From NCBI GenBank assembly GCA_963835885.1, contig CAWIHF010000012.1:124001-188000 (forward strand): a stretch of 64,000 nucleotides of DNA. Reading direction: 5' to 3'. Made by a program: the position numbers and the translations under genes. Shown here piece by piece: positions 52,823 to 62,287 of the stretch. The notes below the pieces were generated by a model, which was given only the letters and a program-made list of their open reading frames with translations, did not search any database and had not been told where the DNA came from. The stretch comes from Roseiarcus sp963835885. Lineage in GTDB: Bacteria; Pseudomonadota; Alphaproteobacteria; Rhizobiales; Beijerinckiaceae. How positions within the stretch are numbered: the first letter of the stretch is position 1; every line of letters starts with the position of its first letter.

Positions 52823-53859
52823 AATGGGTATCCCCTTCACACCCGCTCGACTGCGGGCCGCGGTGGAGTGCCGCCAACGATCGATTTGTACGGCGCAGGG
52901 CAGATGGCAACTGCCTGTTGGGCCAGCCGGTGGAAGAGGAGCCCCCTTGCCTGTGAACGTCGCCGATTGAACCGGAAGGTGAATTCGTCGAGGTAGTAGT
53001 CAAGATGCGGATGCTGAATGCCGCCCTGGTGAGTTCCGACCAGCCATCGTTTGAGCAGCGAGGCCACGAGGTGGACGCGCGGCATGACTTCGTGAGCCGG
53101 ATCGGGGCTATCGCTTATGACGCTGACGTGGCGCCGATAACCAGCCGCCGCCAGCCCGTTGTAGCCACGCCAGCCGTCGGTGTGGATCATCGCCCCCGGC
53201 ACAACGACGTCCCGGACAAACGTTATCAGGGTGTCCGCCGATACATCTTCGATGCGCCGCAGGCGGATACGACCAATTCCGCGCCCGCTCTTTTCGGCCG
53301 CCACAGCGATGATCGCCTTGGTTTCGGCTCCCCGCCCACGTTTACCCTCTTCCGCGCCGCCGACATAGGTTTCGTCCACTTCGATCTCGCCACTGAGATT
53401 GTCTCGCCCTGGACGCACCATTGCGCGCCGCAGCTTGTGCAGCCAAGTCCAGGCGGTCTCATAGCTACCAAGCCCCAATTCCCTCTGGAGCCCGAGCGCA
53501 CTGACTCCGTTCTTTTGGCTGGTGATGAACCACATCGCCAGAAACCACAGCCGCAACGGCTTGCGTGTGTCCTGGAACACCGTGCCAGCCGTCAAAGTTG
53601 TTTCCCACTCGCAGGCGCGACACCGGAACCGGTCTCGCGACATGGTCCACGGCTCACCAGCCGCGCCGCATTCCGCGCACACAAATCCATTCGGCCACCG
53701 CAAGCGCCGGACATAGTCGTGACAGGCGGCATCGGTGCGGAACCATTGGTCCATTTCGTGAAAGGTCCGGGGATAATCGGTTCCGGGAATGGGATGAACG
53801 GCGCTTTCCATCGTCGGATGGTAGCGCCGGGTATAGCGGGTGTGAAGGGGATACCCATT
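52823..53859. mobile_element. IS1595-family insertion sequence with 8-bp target duplication
   Basis: 1,037 bp with perfect terminal inverted repeats that start AATGGGTATCCCCTTCACAC. Flanked by TTTGCAAA on both sides (52815-52822 and 53860-53867), the 8-bp duplication typical of IS1595. Because TTTGCAAA is its own reverse complement, the inverted repeats look eight bases longer than they are. Removing the IS and one copy restores the gamma-subunit reading QFAKYVFF. Confidence 0.93.
52837..53811 (-). CDS. IS1595-family transposase
   Basis: 324 residues from the ATG at 53811 (MESAVHPIPG). N-terminal zinc ribbon (CAECGAAGEPW, CRACEWETTLTAGTVFQDTR), helical part SALGLQRELGLGSYETAWTW, and the DDE core: VDETYVGGAEEGKRGRG (first Asp), MIHTDGWRGYNGL (second Asp) and the C-terminal DYYLDEFTFRFNRRRSQARG. 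Intact with intact ends, so probably mobile until recently. Confidence 0.93.
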   Translation of the reverse strand: MESAVHPIPGTDYPRTFHEMDQWFRTDAACHDYVRRLRWPNGFVCAECGAAGEPWTMSRDRFRCRACEWETTLTAGTVFQDTRKPLRLWFLAMWFITSQKNGVSALGLQRELGLGSYETAWTWLHKLRRAMVRPGRDNLSGEIEVDETYVGGAEEGKRGRGAETKAIIAVAAEKSGRGIGRIRLRRIEDVSADTLITFVRDVVVPGAMIHTDGWRGYNGLAAAGYRRHVSVISDSPDPAHEVMPRVHLVASLLKRWLVGTHQGGIQHPHLDYYLDEFTFRFNRRRSQARGLLFHRLAQQAVAICPAPYKSIVGGTPPRPAVERV

Positions 53860-54225
53860 TTTGCAAATTGTATTGGCTCGGGAATATCTGCCAGATGCGG
53901 CGCCCACGGCTCCCGGCCACTGATCTCGCGCGCCCGCGCCGCGCTGCTGTGACCGCGAAACCTGCAGATGCGCCAGCGATCAGGAATCGCCGCCGGTCGG
54001 GACCCTCATCAGCCATCAACAGTATCCCCGGGGCATCGGCGCCCGGCACGGAACGCGTTCGAAGTCGGATTGTTCCAGCCTGCAGTTTTTTTTTGGCGTG
54101 ACCTGTTTCTCTCCTCACCCGGCGATGGGAACCTGATGGCGACACGAACGTTGGAACGCGCACACTTTCGAGTTCGCGAGATGCGAGATGTGCTTCGGCC
54201 ACGGACCTGAACCGGGGAGGTCGCT

Positions 54226-55011
54226 ATGATCAAGGCGCTCAACGCTCTTCGTCTTTCCGCGCTGGCGGCCGGTTTGGCCGCGCTGGCCTGGGTCGCGCCG
54301 GTCTCACCGGCAGCCGCGGCGTTCCGCCAAGGAGGCATGGGATTCGCGCCGCATGGCATCGCTGGGCCCAGGATGGGCGCTTTTCACGGTTTCGGGTTTC
54401 GCGGCGGCAACCGTTTCGCTGTCGGCGGGCGCTCCTTTGCCGCAACGCGCGCCTACGGCTACGGCTACGGCCATCGCTTCGGCTACGGATATTATGGCCG
54501 ACGGTATCGGTACGGCTATGGCGGCGCGCTTATCGCAGGAGGAATCATCGGCAGCGCCCTCGCTTATCCCGACTACGGCGGTCCCTACTACGGCGGTTAT
54601 TACACCTATGGCTACCCGTATTACCACAGCTGCTGGTGGTACCGGCACTACGAGCCGTACAATATCCCGCCACGCTGTACGGTCTATTACGGCGCCTCAT
54701 ATGGATATGTCGCGCCTGTCTACGGCTATTCGTACGGCTACCGCTACGCCTATGGGCATCCGTACTATCGTTATCGGCACTACGGCTATCGCTACGCCTA
54801 CGGCCATCCGTACTATCGATATCGGGTCTATGGCGGCCGCTACGGCTATCGCCACTACGCGTTCCATGGTTATCGCCATTTCGCGTTTCACGGCTACCGC
54901 CACGTCGCATTTGCCGGCGGCCGGCATGTCGGATTTCGGATGAGCGGCAGGCACGAATTCGGCCGGCCGCGAATGGCCGGGATCGGACATCCCCACGGGC
55001 ATTTCCACTGA
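54226..55011 (+). CDS. Secreted tyrosine/glycine-rich repeat protein
   Basis: 261 residues from the ATG at 54226. Signal peptide (LSALAAGLAALAWVAPVSPA, cleavage near AAAAF). The mature chain is dominated by Gly, Tyr, His and Arg. The middle has YGYGYGHRFGYGYYGRRYRY; residues around 170-200 repeat YGYRYAYGHPYYRYR twice, followed by three copies of (A/H)FHGYRH(F/V)AF-like units. One CWW-containing patch (YYHSCWWYRHYEPY) with a second Cys (RCTVYY) may form a disulfide. Low-complexity surface protein; binding of metal or matrix through His/Tyr is possible but unproven. Confidence 0.72.
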   Translation: MIKALNALRLSALAAGLAALAWVAPVSPAAAAFRQGGMGFAPHGIAGPRMGAFHGFGFRGGNRFAVGGRSFAATRAYGYGYGHRFGYGYYGRRYRYGYGGALIAGGIIGSALAYPDYGGPYYGGYYTYGYPYYHSCWWYRHYEPYNIPPRCTVYYGASYGYVAPVYGYSYGYRYAYGHPYYRYRHYGYRYAYGHPYYRYRVYGGRYGYRHYAFHGYRHFAFHGYRHVAFAGGRHVGFRMSGRHEFGRPRMAGIGHPHGHFH

Positions 55012-55012
55012 C

Positions 55013-55044
55013 GCGGCGGCGCTCCAGGCACGGTGCGCCGCCGT
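55013..55044. terminator. Candidate bidirectional terminator hairpin
   Basis: GCGGCGGCGC (55013-55022) pairs with GCGCCGCCGT (55035-55044) across a 12-base loop, between two converging genes. No long U-tract follows, so its efficiency is uncertain. Confidence 0.4.
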
Positions 55045-55080
55045 AAATCCCGAAGTTATTTAGCCGGCTTCGAATCCCGT

Positions 55081-56391
55081 TCAGTATCCAGCGCCTGCGG
55101 ACGCGAAGGGCACTCCAAAGCGATAGGTCAAGCCAAAGCGTATCACGTCCAGCGTCTGATCGATCTTGTGGTTGGAATAGCTATAATCGGAGTAACTCTT
55201 TGAACTCCAATTGTATTTTCTAAATTCGGCGAACCCGGAGATGTTGTTCGTGAACTTCCATTCGAGGCCAGCGCCGAGATCCCAGCCGGTCTGCATGCCG
55301 GAGTAGCCGAGCGACGCATATGACCATGCCGGCTCGATGGTATGGCGAATATCGGCAAAGCTGAGGCCGCCGATCCCGTAAAGGAGGGCAGGACCGACCG
55401 TGACGCCGGCGCGTGCGTCAATTGAGCCAAATTCATTGATGGAAGCCGTCACAGCATAAGGGTCACTGTAGGCGGACCCTTTGATGTTGGCGAAATCATA
55501 TCCGGCTTGCGCGCCGACAACGAAAGCCCCAATTTGATAGTTGTAGCCGACATTGGCGCCGCCAAAAGGCCCCGTGTCGCCGAACCCCTTGTTCCATTGG
55601 CCGATATAAACGATCGTGCCGTCCCATGCGTAGCCCCCTTCAAGCGAGGCGTAGAAGCCGGTCCAGGTCAAAGCCGGCCCGATGACGCGAGCAGGACCGA
55701 CGGACGCATAGGAGCCGCTCGAGCAGAGCGAGGCGTCGCCGACGCAGAGCGAAGCGAAATCGACCGGCGTCGAGCTCATGCTTGCCCGATTGGCGCCGCC
55801 GACCTTCCTCACCAGCGCTGTCTGACCCGTACGGTTGAGTTCGACGCAGTCGCAGCGCGCCCCATGTGCGCCACCCGCAGCGCTTGCGCAATTTCGCGCC
55901 TGCTGCTCGAACGTGACGTCGGGCCGGCGCGGGCAAACCAACGCCCGGCCTTCGACCAGCGTCACGCGCGACTGGGCGCTGCGAGCCTCGATGTCGAGCA
56001 CCGTCCCCCGTACGCCGATCCCGGCGGTCGGCGTCGAAATGACATAGGCTTTCTTGTCAAGCGCGCCGGTGGTGAAGCGGAACACGCCCTTGGCCAGGTT
56101 GACCGCCATCTTCTGCTCATCTGCCTCGCCCGCGTAAACGAATTGGTCGAGCGTCACCCGCGAAACCGGCCCTATCGCCAGATTGGTCGAATTGAGGAAG
56201 ATGATTTTCGCCTTCGAACGCTCGCCGGTACGGACCACCTCGTCGCGAAAGACCGGATCTCCGGCATCAAGGGGGGCGGCGGCGCCGGACAACTCGCGGG
56301 ACACCGTGTTGTGCGACTCAGCGGTCGCGCCGATGTTCTGCGCGCGTGCGCCGCCGGCGGCGAGCGCGCAGAGCCCAAAGATCACGGACAA
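55081..56391 (-). CDS. FecR-domain protein fused to an outer-membrane beta-barrel
   Basis: 436 residues from a TTG at 56391. A better-spaced AGGGGAGG lies before an ATA at 56412, which would add MPHAPRL to the signal peptide; either a rare start or a base error. After the signal (SVIFGLCALAAGGARA) comes a FecR-type domain (residues about 30-150: DEVVRTGERSKAKIIFLNST, GVFRFTTGALDKKAYVISTP, TAGIGVRGTVLDIE). A Cys-containing linker (LVCPRRPD, RNCASA, CDCVEL) leads to a barrel from about 238 (WTGFYASLEGGYAWDG ... IRFGLTYRFG). This combination links periplasmic FecR ligand binding with an OmpA/porin-like barrel. Function unknown. Confidence 0.75.
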   Translation of the reverse strand: MSVIFGLCALAAGGARAQNIGATAESHNTVSRELSGAAAPLDAGDPVFRDEVVRTGERSKAKIIFLNSTNLAIGPVSRVTLDQFVYAGEADEQKMAVNLAKGVFRFTTGALDKKAYVISTPTAGIGVRGTVLDIEARSAQSRVTLVEGRALVCPRRPDVTFEQQARNCASAAGGAHGARCDCVELNRTGQTALVRKVGGANRASMSSTPVDFASLCVGDASLCSSGSYASVGPARVIGPALTWTGFYASLEGGYAWDGTIVYIGQWNKGFGDTGPFGGANVGYNYQIGAFVVGAQAGYDFANIKGSAYSDPYAVTASINEFGSIDARAGVTVGPALLYGIGGLSFADIRHTIEPAWSYASLGYSGMQTGWDLGAGLEWKFTNNISGFAEFRKYNWSSKSYSDYSYSNHKIDQTLDVIRFGLTYRFGVPFASAGAGY

Positions 56392-56412
56392 CAGGCGCGG
56401 CGCGTGAGGTAT

Positions 56413-57120
56413 TGCCCCCTCCCCTTTTAGCGGTTTGCAGCTGATTTGTCATAAGTCGCTTGACTGTTCGAGCGCGGCTTTGGAAGTCAACATTCTGACG
56501 ACCTTTCGCCAGCAATCTGCCAAAGCGTGACAATTCCGCAACGTAATTACATCACGGCGACAGATCTATATTTCACCTTTTCGGGAGATTTGTCTTGAAC
56601 GGCTCTTGGGAGCGGGTCTTCTGCATAAGCCCGACGCTTCGAACAAATAGCGAACAAATGGTTCCCGTTCGGCCGAGTCCATGCTACGTTCGACTTTGTG
56701 TTCCCGACGATCAGGAGGATCAGCCGTTGAGCGTGAATCGCCGCTTGCCAATTGGAAATCAACGACGGCGAACCGCCTTTCGACCGGGACAGGGGGCGAA
56801 TTTTTTTTGCGTCGAACCTGCTCGGAACTCTTTGAAAAATCTCAATTCGGCGCCGGAGAAGGAAGCGAAGGGAAGCAAGGGGAAGCCAAATTAACCGTGT
56901 TTCACAGGCGTCTTCTGGCGTTCCAGACGTGCCTGTTGACGGCCGAACGCGCTTGCTGGAAATCCGGTTGGCGGTCATCCCGAACCGCGAAGCGGCGTGG
57001 CGATCCAGGAGAACGGAGGGCGCCGGACGCGCGATCAAGATGGACAGGTTTCGGCGCCCAAGCCTTTGAAAAAGCGCGCGCGCGGACAAATCTGCATCGC
57101 GCCCACGCAGGGAAAAAAGC
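56413..57120. other. Gene-free interval carrying an SOS box
   Basis: About 700 bases between the FecR-barrel gene and prfB. An AGGAGG at about 56716 precedes a TTG that could start a 55-codon protein (LSVNRRLPIGNQRRRTAF...), but nothing about it is convincing. Purine-rich GAAGGAAGCGAAGGGAAGC runs near 56855-56885. Confidence 0.4.
56641..56655. promoter_or_regulatory. LexA/SOS box (GAAC-N7-GAAC)
   Basis: GAACAAATAGCGAAC is an exact match to the alphaproteobacterial LexA operator GAAC-N7-GAAC. Downstream to the right there is only a weak short reading frame; to the left the next gene is the FecR-barrel gene starting 230 bases away. The controlled gene is not obvious, so the box may be a remnant. 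Confidence 0.6.
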
Positions 57121-58251
57121 CTAGTCCACGTCCTCGACCTCCACCGTCCGGCCCGACAGGCGCTGGGCGAGCGAAGCCTCCATGAAGGGGTCGAGGTCGC
57201 CGTCGAGCACGTCGGCGGGCGTGCCCGAGACATGGCCGGTGCGGAGGTCCTTCACCATCTGATAGGGCTGCAGGACATAGGAGCGGATCTGGTGGCCCCA
57301 GCCGATGTCGGTCTTTGAGGCTGCGTCGGCGGTGGCCTTGGCCTCGCGCTCCTCGAGCTCCCGCTCGTAGAGGCGCGCGCGCAGCATGTTCCAGGCGGTG
57401 GCGCGGTTCTTGTGCTGCGAGCGCTCCGACTGGCAGGCGACCACGATCCCGGTCGGAAGATGGGTGATGCGGACCGCGGATTCGGTCTTGTTGACGTGCT
57501 GCCCCCCGGCCCCGGAGGCGCGGTAGGTGTCGATCCGGCAATCGCTTTCGTTGACGTCGATCTGGATGCGGTCGTCGACCACCGGATAGACCCAGACCGA
57601 GGCGAAGCTGGTGTGACGGCGGGCGTTCGAGTCGAACGGCGAAATCCGCACCAGGCGATGGACGCCGGACTTCGGTCTTCAGCCAGCCATGGGCGTTGTG
57701 GCCCTTGACGACGATGGTGGCCGACTTGATGCCGGCCTCGTCGCCGGCGGTCTCCTCGATCACCTCGACCTCGAATTTGCGCCGCTCGCCCCAGCGTATG
57801 TACATGCGGAGCAGCATCCGGGCCCAGTCGCAGCTTTCCGTGCCGCCGGCGCCGGAGTGGACTTCGAGATAGGTGTCGTTGGCGTCGGCTTCGCCCGACA
57901 GGAGCGCCTCCAGCTGGCGCTTCTCGCCCTCGGCCTTGAGCGCCTTCAGCGCCGCAAGGCCCTCAGCCTCGGTCGCTTGCGTCGCCCTCGGCCTCGCCGA
58001 GTTCGACCAGTGTCGCCGCGTCGTCGAGCTCTCGCTCGATCTTGGCGAGCGAGCCGAGGCGATCCTCCAAAACCGTCCGCTCGCGCATGAGCTTCTGGGC
58101 GGATTCCGGGTCGTTCCAGAGACCGGGCTCCTCGGACTTGGCGTTCAGTTCGGCCAGACGCCGCGTCGCCGCATCGACGTCAAAGATGCCTCCTCAGCAG
58201 TCCGACGGACTGCTTGATCGTCTCGACCAGCTGTTCAGCTTCAGCGCGCAT
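57121..58251 (-). CDS. prfB: Peptide chain release factor 2 (programmed +1 frameshift; two further frame breaks)
   Basis: Starts at the ATG at 58251. After 23 codons the reading frame hits the regulatory TGA and shifts +1 (see 58177-58195). Downstream: LWNDPESAQKLMRERTVLED, VHSGAGGTESCDWARMLLRM, catalytic RASGAGGQHVNKTESAVRIT (GGQ) and C-terminal LDGDLDPFMEASLAQRLSGR. Single extra bases near 57980 and 57676 also break the frame; three +1 steps in all make the 1,131-base span correspond to 375 residues, the expected length. RF2 reads UGA and UAA. Lies in the conserved block prfB-mrcA-amiC-rne. Confidence 0.93.
58177..58195 (-). promoter_or_regulatory. prfB programmed +1 frameshift signal
   Basis: On the minus strand the order is AGGAGG, CAT, CTT TGA C: the internal Shine-Dalgarno, the slippery CUU and the in-frame UGA with a following C. 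The UGA is at 58182-58180. When RF2 is scarce, ribosomes pause and slip to GAC. This is the classical autoregulation of release factor 2 synthesis. Confidence 0.92.
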
Positions 58252-58345
58252 GGGACTCAAACCAGAGGTTGGCCGGCGTCTAGCCGTTCCGCGCGGCGAG
58301 CGCAAACGGCTTCAACCGCGGGGATCCGACGGAGGGCCGGCGAGA

Positions 58346-60771
58346 TCAGTAGAGGCCGCCGGTCCCCGATCCGACCGACCGGTCGCCGCCGCCCAAGTCG
58401 ACCGCCGCGGACTCGCCGCCGCCGCCTCCCCGCCGCCGCCGCCTCCGCCGGCATAAGTGTCTGGCGGACCCGTACCGGGCTTGAAGGCCTCGAGGATCGT
58501 TCCTGGCCCGGTCGCCCGCATGCCGGTGTGGACGTCGACCGAGATCAGCTTGATGCCCGGCGGGATGCGGAAAGGCGTATCGGGCGTGTCCTTCAGCGCC
58601 ATCTTCATGAAGTCACGGAAGATCGGCGCGGTATAGAGCGCGGCCTGCGCGCTGCCGCCGAGCGATCGGGGCTTGTCGTAGCCCATGAACACGCCGAACG
58701 TGGGATTCGGCGAGAAGCCGACAAACCAGAGATCCTTCGCGTCGTTCGTGGTGCCGGTCTTTCCGGCAAGCGTCTTGCCGACTTCCTTGATCGCGATGCC
58801 GGTGCCGCGCTGGATCACGCCCTCCATGATGGAGGTGATCTGGTAAGCGCTGAGCGGGTCGAGCACCTGCTCCCGCTTGTCGATCAGGCGGGGCTCCGGC
58901 TGGTTGTCCCATTTCGCCGCGTCGCAACCTTCGCAGATGCGTTCGTCGTGCTTGTAGATCGTGTTGCCCCAGCGGTCCTGAATCCGGTCGATCAGGGTCG
59001 CCTTGATCCGCTTGCCGCCGTTGGCGAACATCGAATAGCCGGTCACCATGCGCAGGACGGTCGTTTCGCCGGCCCCGATCGACATCGACAGGAACGGCGG
59101 CAGATTGTCGTAAATTCCGAAGCGCTTGGCGTATTCGACGACGAGCGGCATGCCGATGTCGCGAGCCAGGCGCACCGTCATCTGGTTGATCGAATGCTCG
59201 ACGCCGAACCGCAGGGTATGCGGCCCGCTGGAGGTGCCCTCGAAGTTCGACGGGCTCCACATCTCGCCGTTGCCCTGGTCGATCGTGACCGGCTCGTCGA
59301 GGATGATCGAGGAGGGCGTGTAGCCCTTGTCGAGCGCCGCCGCGTAGACGAACGGCTTGAACGACGAGCCAGGCTGGCGTTGCGCCTGGGTCGCGCGGTT
59401 GAACTCCAATTCGTCGAACGAGAAGCCGCCGACCATCGCGAGAACCCGGCCGGTGAACGGGTCCATGGCCACGCAGGCGCCGCTCACTTCCGGAATCTGG
59501 CGCAACCGATATTCGCTTGCGTGGCCGACGATGGGTTCGACATAAAAGACATCGCCCGGCTTGACCAGGCTCTTTGCCGCCCGGCCCGTCCAGCGGATGC
59601 CGTCGGGCGTGACCGTGCCCGTCTGGCGCTCCTGGACGACCGCGCCCGACTTGTCCCGGTCCGGCTGCAAGCCGATGCGGATCGCATTGTTGGTGACGTC
59701 GAGCGCCACCGCGAGTCGCCACGGCTTGATGTCGCCGTAAGCTGGAATATCGGCAAGCGGCACGCCCCAGTCCTGGCCAAGATCGATCGACTTCAGCGTC
59801 CCATGCCAGCCATGCGCCTCGTCATAGCGCACGAGGCCGTCAACGAGCGCCTTCCGCGCCATCAACTGAATCTTTGGATCGAGCGTCGTTCGGACCGACA
59901 GGCCGCCCTCGTAAAGCTTCTGTTCGCCATAGCGCTCCAACAGCTCGCGCCGCACTTCTTCGGCGAAGAAACCGGCCGCAATCGAGTTCGGCGTCAGCAC
60001 GCGGGGGTTGACGACGAGCGGCTCTGCTTTCGCCTGACGGGCTTGCTCAGCGGTAATGTAACCGTCCTCGGCCATCCGGCCGATCACGTAGTTGCGCCGC
60101 TCGACCGCGCGATCATGGTTGCGGAACGGATTTAGCGCGCTCGGCTCCTTCGGCAACGCCGCCAGATAGGCTGCTTCGGCGATCGTCAGCTCGTGAACCG
60201 ATTTGTCGAAATAGTTCAGCGCGGCCGCGCCCACCCCGTAATTGGAGAGGCCGAGATAGATCTCGTTGAGATATAGCTCGAGGATCTTCTCCTTCGAATA
60301 GGCCGATTCGATGCGCAGGCTGAGCAGAATCTCGCGGATCTTGCGGTCGAAGGTGCGGTCGGAGTTCAGCAGGAAGTTCTTCGCCACCTGTTGGGTGATG
60401 GTCGAAGCGCCTTGAACGTGACGCGATCCCTGAAGGAAGACAATTCCCGCGCGGATAATCCCTTCCGGGTCGACGCCGTAGTGACTGTAGAAGTTCTTGT
60501 CCTCGGCGGAAATGAAAGCCTTCTTGACCAGATCCGGAATTGCCGAGGAGGGGAGATAGAGTCGCCGTTCGCGCGAGTACTCGGCCAATAGGCTGCCGTC
60601 GGCGGCGTGAACGCGAGTCATTACGGGGGGTTCGTAGTTCTTGAGCTGGCTGTAGTCGGGCAGGTCCTGCTCGTACTTCCACACCACGGCGCCAAGAATA
60701 GCGGCAGCCACGACAAAGACAATCGCGCCAGTCGCAAAAATAAAGCCGATTAGTCGGGCAATCCCGCGCAT
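58346..60771 (-). CDS. mrcA: Penicillin-binding protein 1A (frame change near C-terminus)
   Basis: About 808 residues from the ATG at 60771 (MRGIARLIGFIFATGAIVF membrane anchor). Transglycosylase motifs SAEDKNFYSHYGVD (catalytic Glu at 90) and GASTITQQVAKNFL; transpeptidase motifs SSFK (nucleophile Ser469), HSINQ and KTGTT. Polymerises and cross-links peptidoglycan in the periplasm. The frame shifts in a Gly-rich run near 58430; the corrected end is a GGGDRSVGSGTGGLY-type tail stopping at 58346-58348. Neighbour amiC and prfB order is conserved in Rhizobiales. Confidence 0.94.
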
Positions 60772-61023
60772 CTTTCGTTCGAAACCTTCCGTTGCGCCCG
60801 TCGGCAAATCCCCCGTCGAAAGGACGGGAACGTCGTTCCTCTATCGCGCTCACGCCTGTCTGGGGCGCGAGGCTTTCCCGGCCGCGGGCATTGAGTCGGA
60901 CAGTGAGCGTGGACCCCGCCACGCCTCCTTTTGTTTGTGACTGGGGCGAATCTATGATGACGCCCGGAGGGGAGAGCCGCGCGACGCGTGCGATTACCGC
61001 GAAATGGTCGGCCCGGGCAAGCG

Positions 61024-62287
61024 CTAATGGTCGGTGGCGTTGGCCGGCCGCCCATCGAGCGCAACACCGGAATCCGCCGCCCCGGTGCGCGCCGCCGCTG
61101 CTGAAGCGCCGAAAAACCCATCGATCGCGCTGACGATCGCTGCGGCCGTTCTTGCCCGCCACTCCGGCGAGTTGAGCGCGGCGACGTCTTGGGCGTTTGA
61201 GAGATAGCCAAGTTCGACCAGCACAGAAGGGAACTCAGGGGCCTTGAGAACGACAAAGCCGGCCGCGCGCTCCGGATTGTGGTTGAGTTTGGTGACCGAG
61301 CGCAAGCTGGACACCAAGCCGCGAGAAAACATGTGGGAGTAAATGCGGGTCTCGCGTCGTTTCAAGTCAAACAGGATGTCCGTCACCTCCGGATCTTGCT
61401 GAGCTCGTCTCTCGTTCCCTGCACCCTGGCCGGCGGCGTTTTCGCGCGCGGCAATTCTGGCGGCCTCTGCGTCGGACGCACGGTCGGCGACGGTGTAGAC
61501 GGTCGTCCCGCTGACATCCGAGGCTTCGCTGAGTGTGTCGGCGTGAATCGAGACGAAAAGGGAAGCGTTTGCCTGACGAGCGATGGCCACGCGATCGGCG
61601 AGGTCGACATATTGGTCGCCGTCGCGCGTCATCACGACGGTGTACCGCTTGGTCGCTTCGAGTTGACGCTTGAGTTCGCCGCAAAACGTAAACACGAGAT
61701 TCTTTTCCAGGACCCCGCCCACCCCTCGGGCGCCGCCGTCCGACCCGCCATGGCCCGGATCAAGAACAATTACCGGCTGTACAGCACGGACTGAACCCGC
61801 GGACGCGGCAGTCGCGTCTTCGGGAGGGCGATCGAGCGCGGCGAAGGCGGCCGCGTCGCAGGGCTTAAGTCCGATTTGCAGTCGAGAGGCCAAAGCCCCC
61901 TCAACGATCGGCTTCGATTCCACGCGATCGGGGCAAGCCAACCGCGCGAGATCGATGATGATTCGCGAACTCGTGTTGCGCCAAGAGGCCAAAGCGGTAC
62001 GCCTTGACGATAGGAGCGGAGTTTCCGCTCGCGACTCGCCCAAGCGAAGGATCGAGTTGAAAATTGACTTCCGGCAGATCGACAACGATACGATCGGGAG
62101 AAGCCAGGGCGTAGACGCGAGGGTTTACCGGCCGCGAGAGGTCAAACGAAAGTTCCGCGCCACTTGTATCTTGAGAGAGGTGCGCACCTACGGCGACCGA
62201 CGGGACCGCCTCGTCAGCCAACGCGGTCAATGCCGACGCGAAGCAGAAAAAAATGAATGCGGAGACAACTGCGGTCAGGCGTTTCAT
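61024..62287 (-). CDS. amiC: N-acetylmuramoyl-L-alanine amidase (AmiC type, one frame break)
   Basis: About 420 residues from the ATG at 62287 with signal peptide (LTAVVSAFIFFCFASALTAL). N-terminal AMIN domain (SGAELSFDLSRPVNPRVYAL, DRIVVDLPEVNFQL), a net +1 frame change near 61965, then Amidase_3: VIVLDPGHGGSDGGARG (Zn His), VFVSIHAD-type SLFVSIHADTLS (Zn His) and SVLVELGYLSN (Glu). Cleaves peptides off septal peptidoglycan so daughter cells can separate. Upstream of mrcA in the same direction; divergent from rne. Confidence 0.91.

Larger units (their letters stand above)
52228..54016 (-). pseudogene. Gluconate 2-dehydrogenase subunit 3 (gamma), split by an IS1595 element
   Basis: Starts at the ATG at 54016 with a twin-arginine signal (DRRRFLIAGASAGFAVTAA). 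The first 50 codons (frame change near 53940; GREPWAPHLADIPEPIQFAK in the restored frame) are cut at PIQFA by the IS, and the body resumes at KYVFFTPDEAAFVEAATERL and runs to GARYDYRDWVGKHGQR. Near 52258 another frame change separates the last residues (RPAWNEKS) from a stop at 52228-52230, two bases before the alpha ATG. The gamma subunit is the Tat-exported partner of the alpha subunit and is required for its export in known enzymes. Confidence 0.85.

Noticed and set aside
56681..57124. 147-codon plus-strand frame next to the SOS box
   Set aside because: Low-complexity and Arg/Ser-rich; no family and no well-placed ribosome site for this frame. The SOS box itself is kept.
58042..60135. A 697-codon plus-strand frame opposite prfB and PBP1A
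   Set aside because: Lies antisense to genes with full catalytic motifs and has no family pattern.
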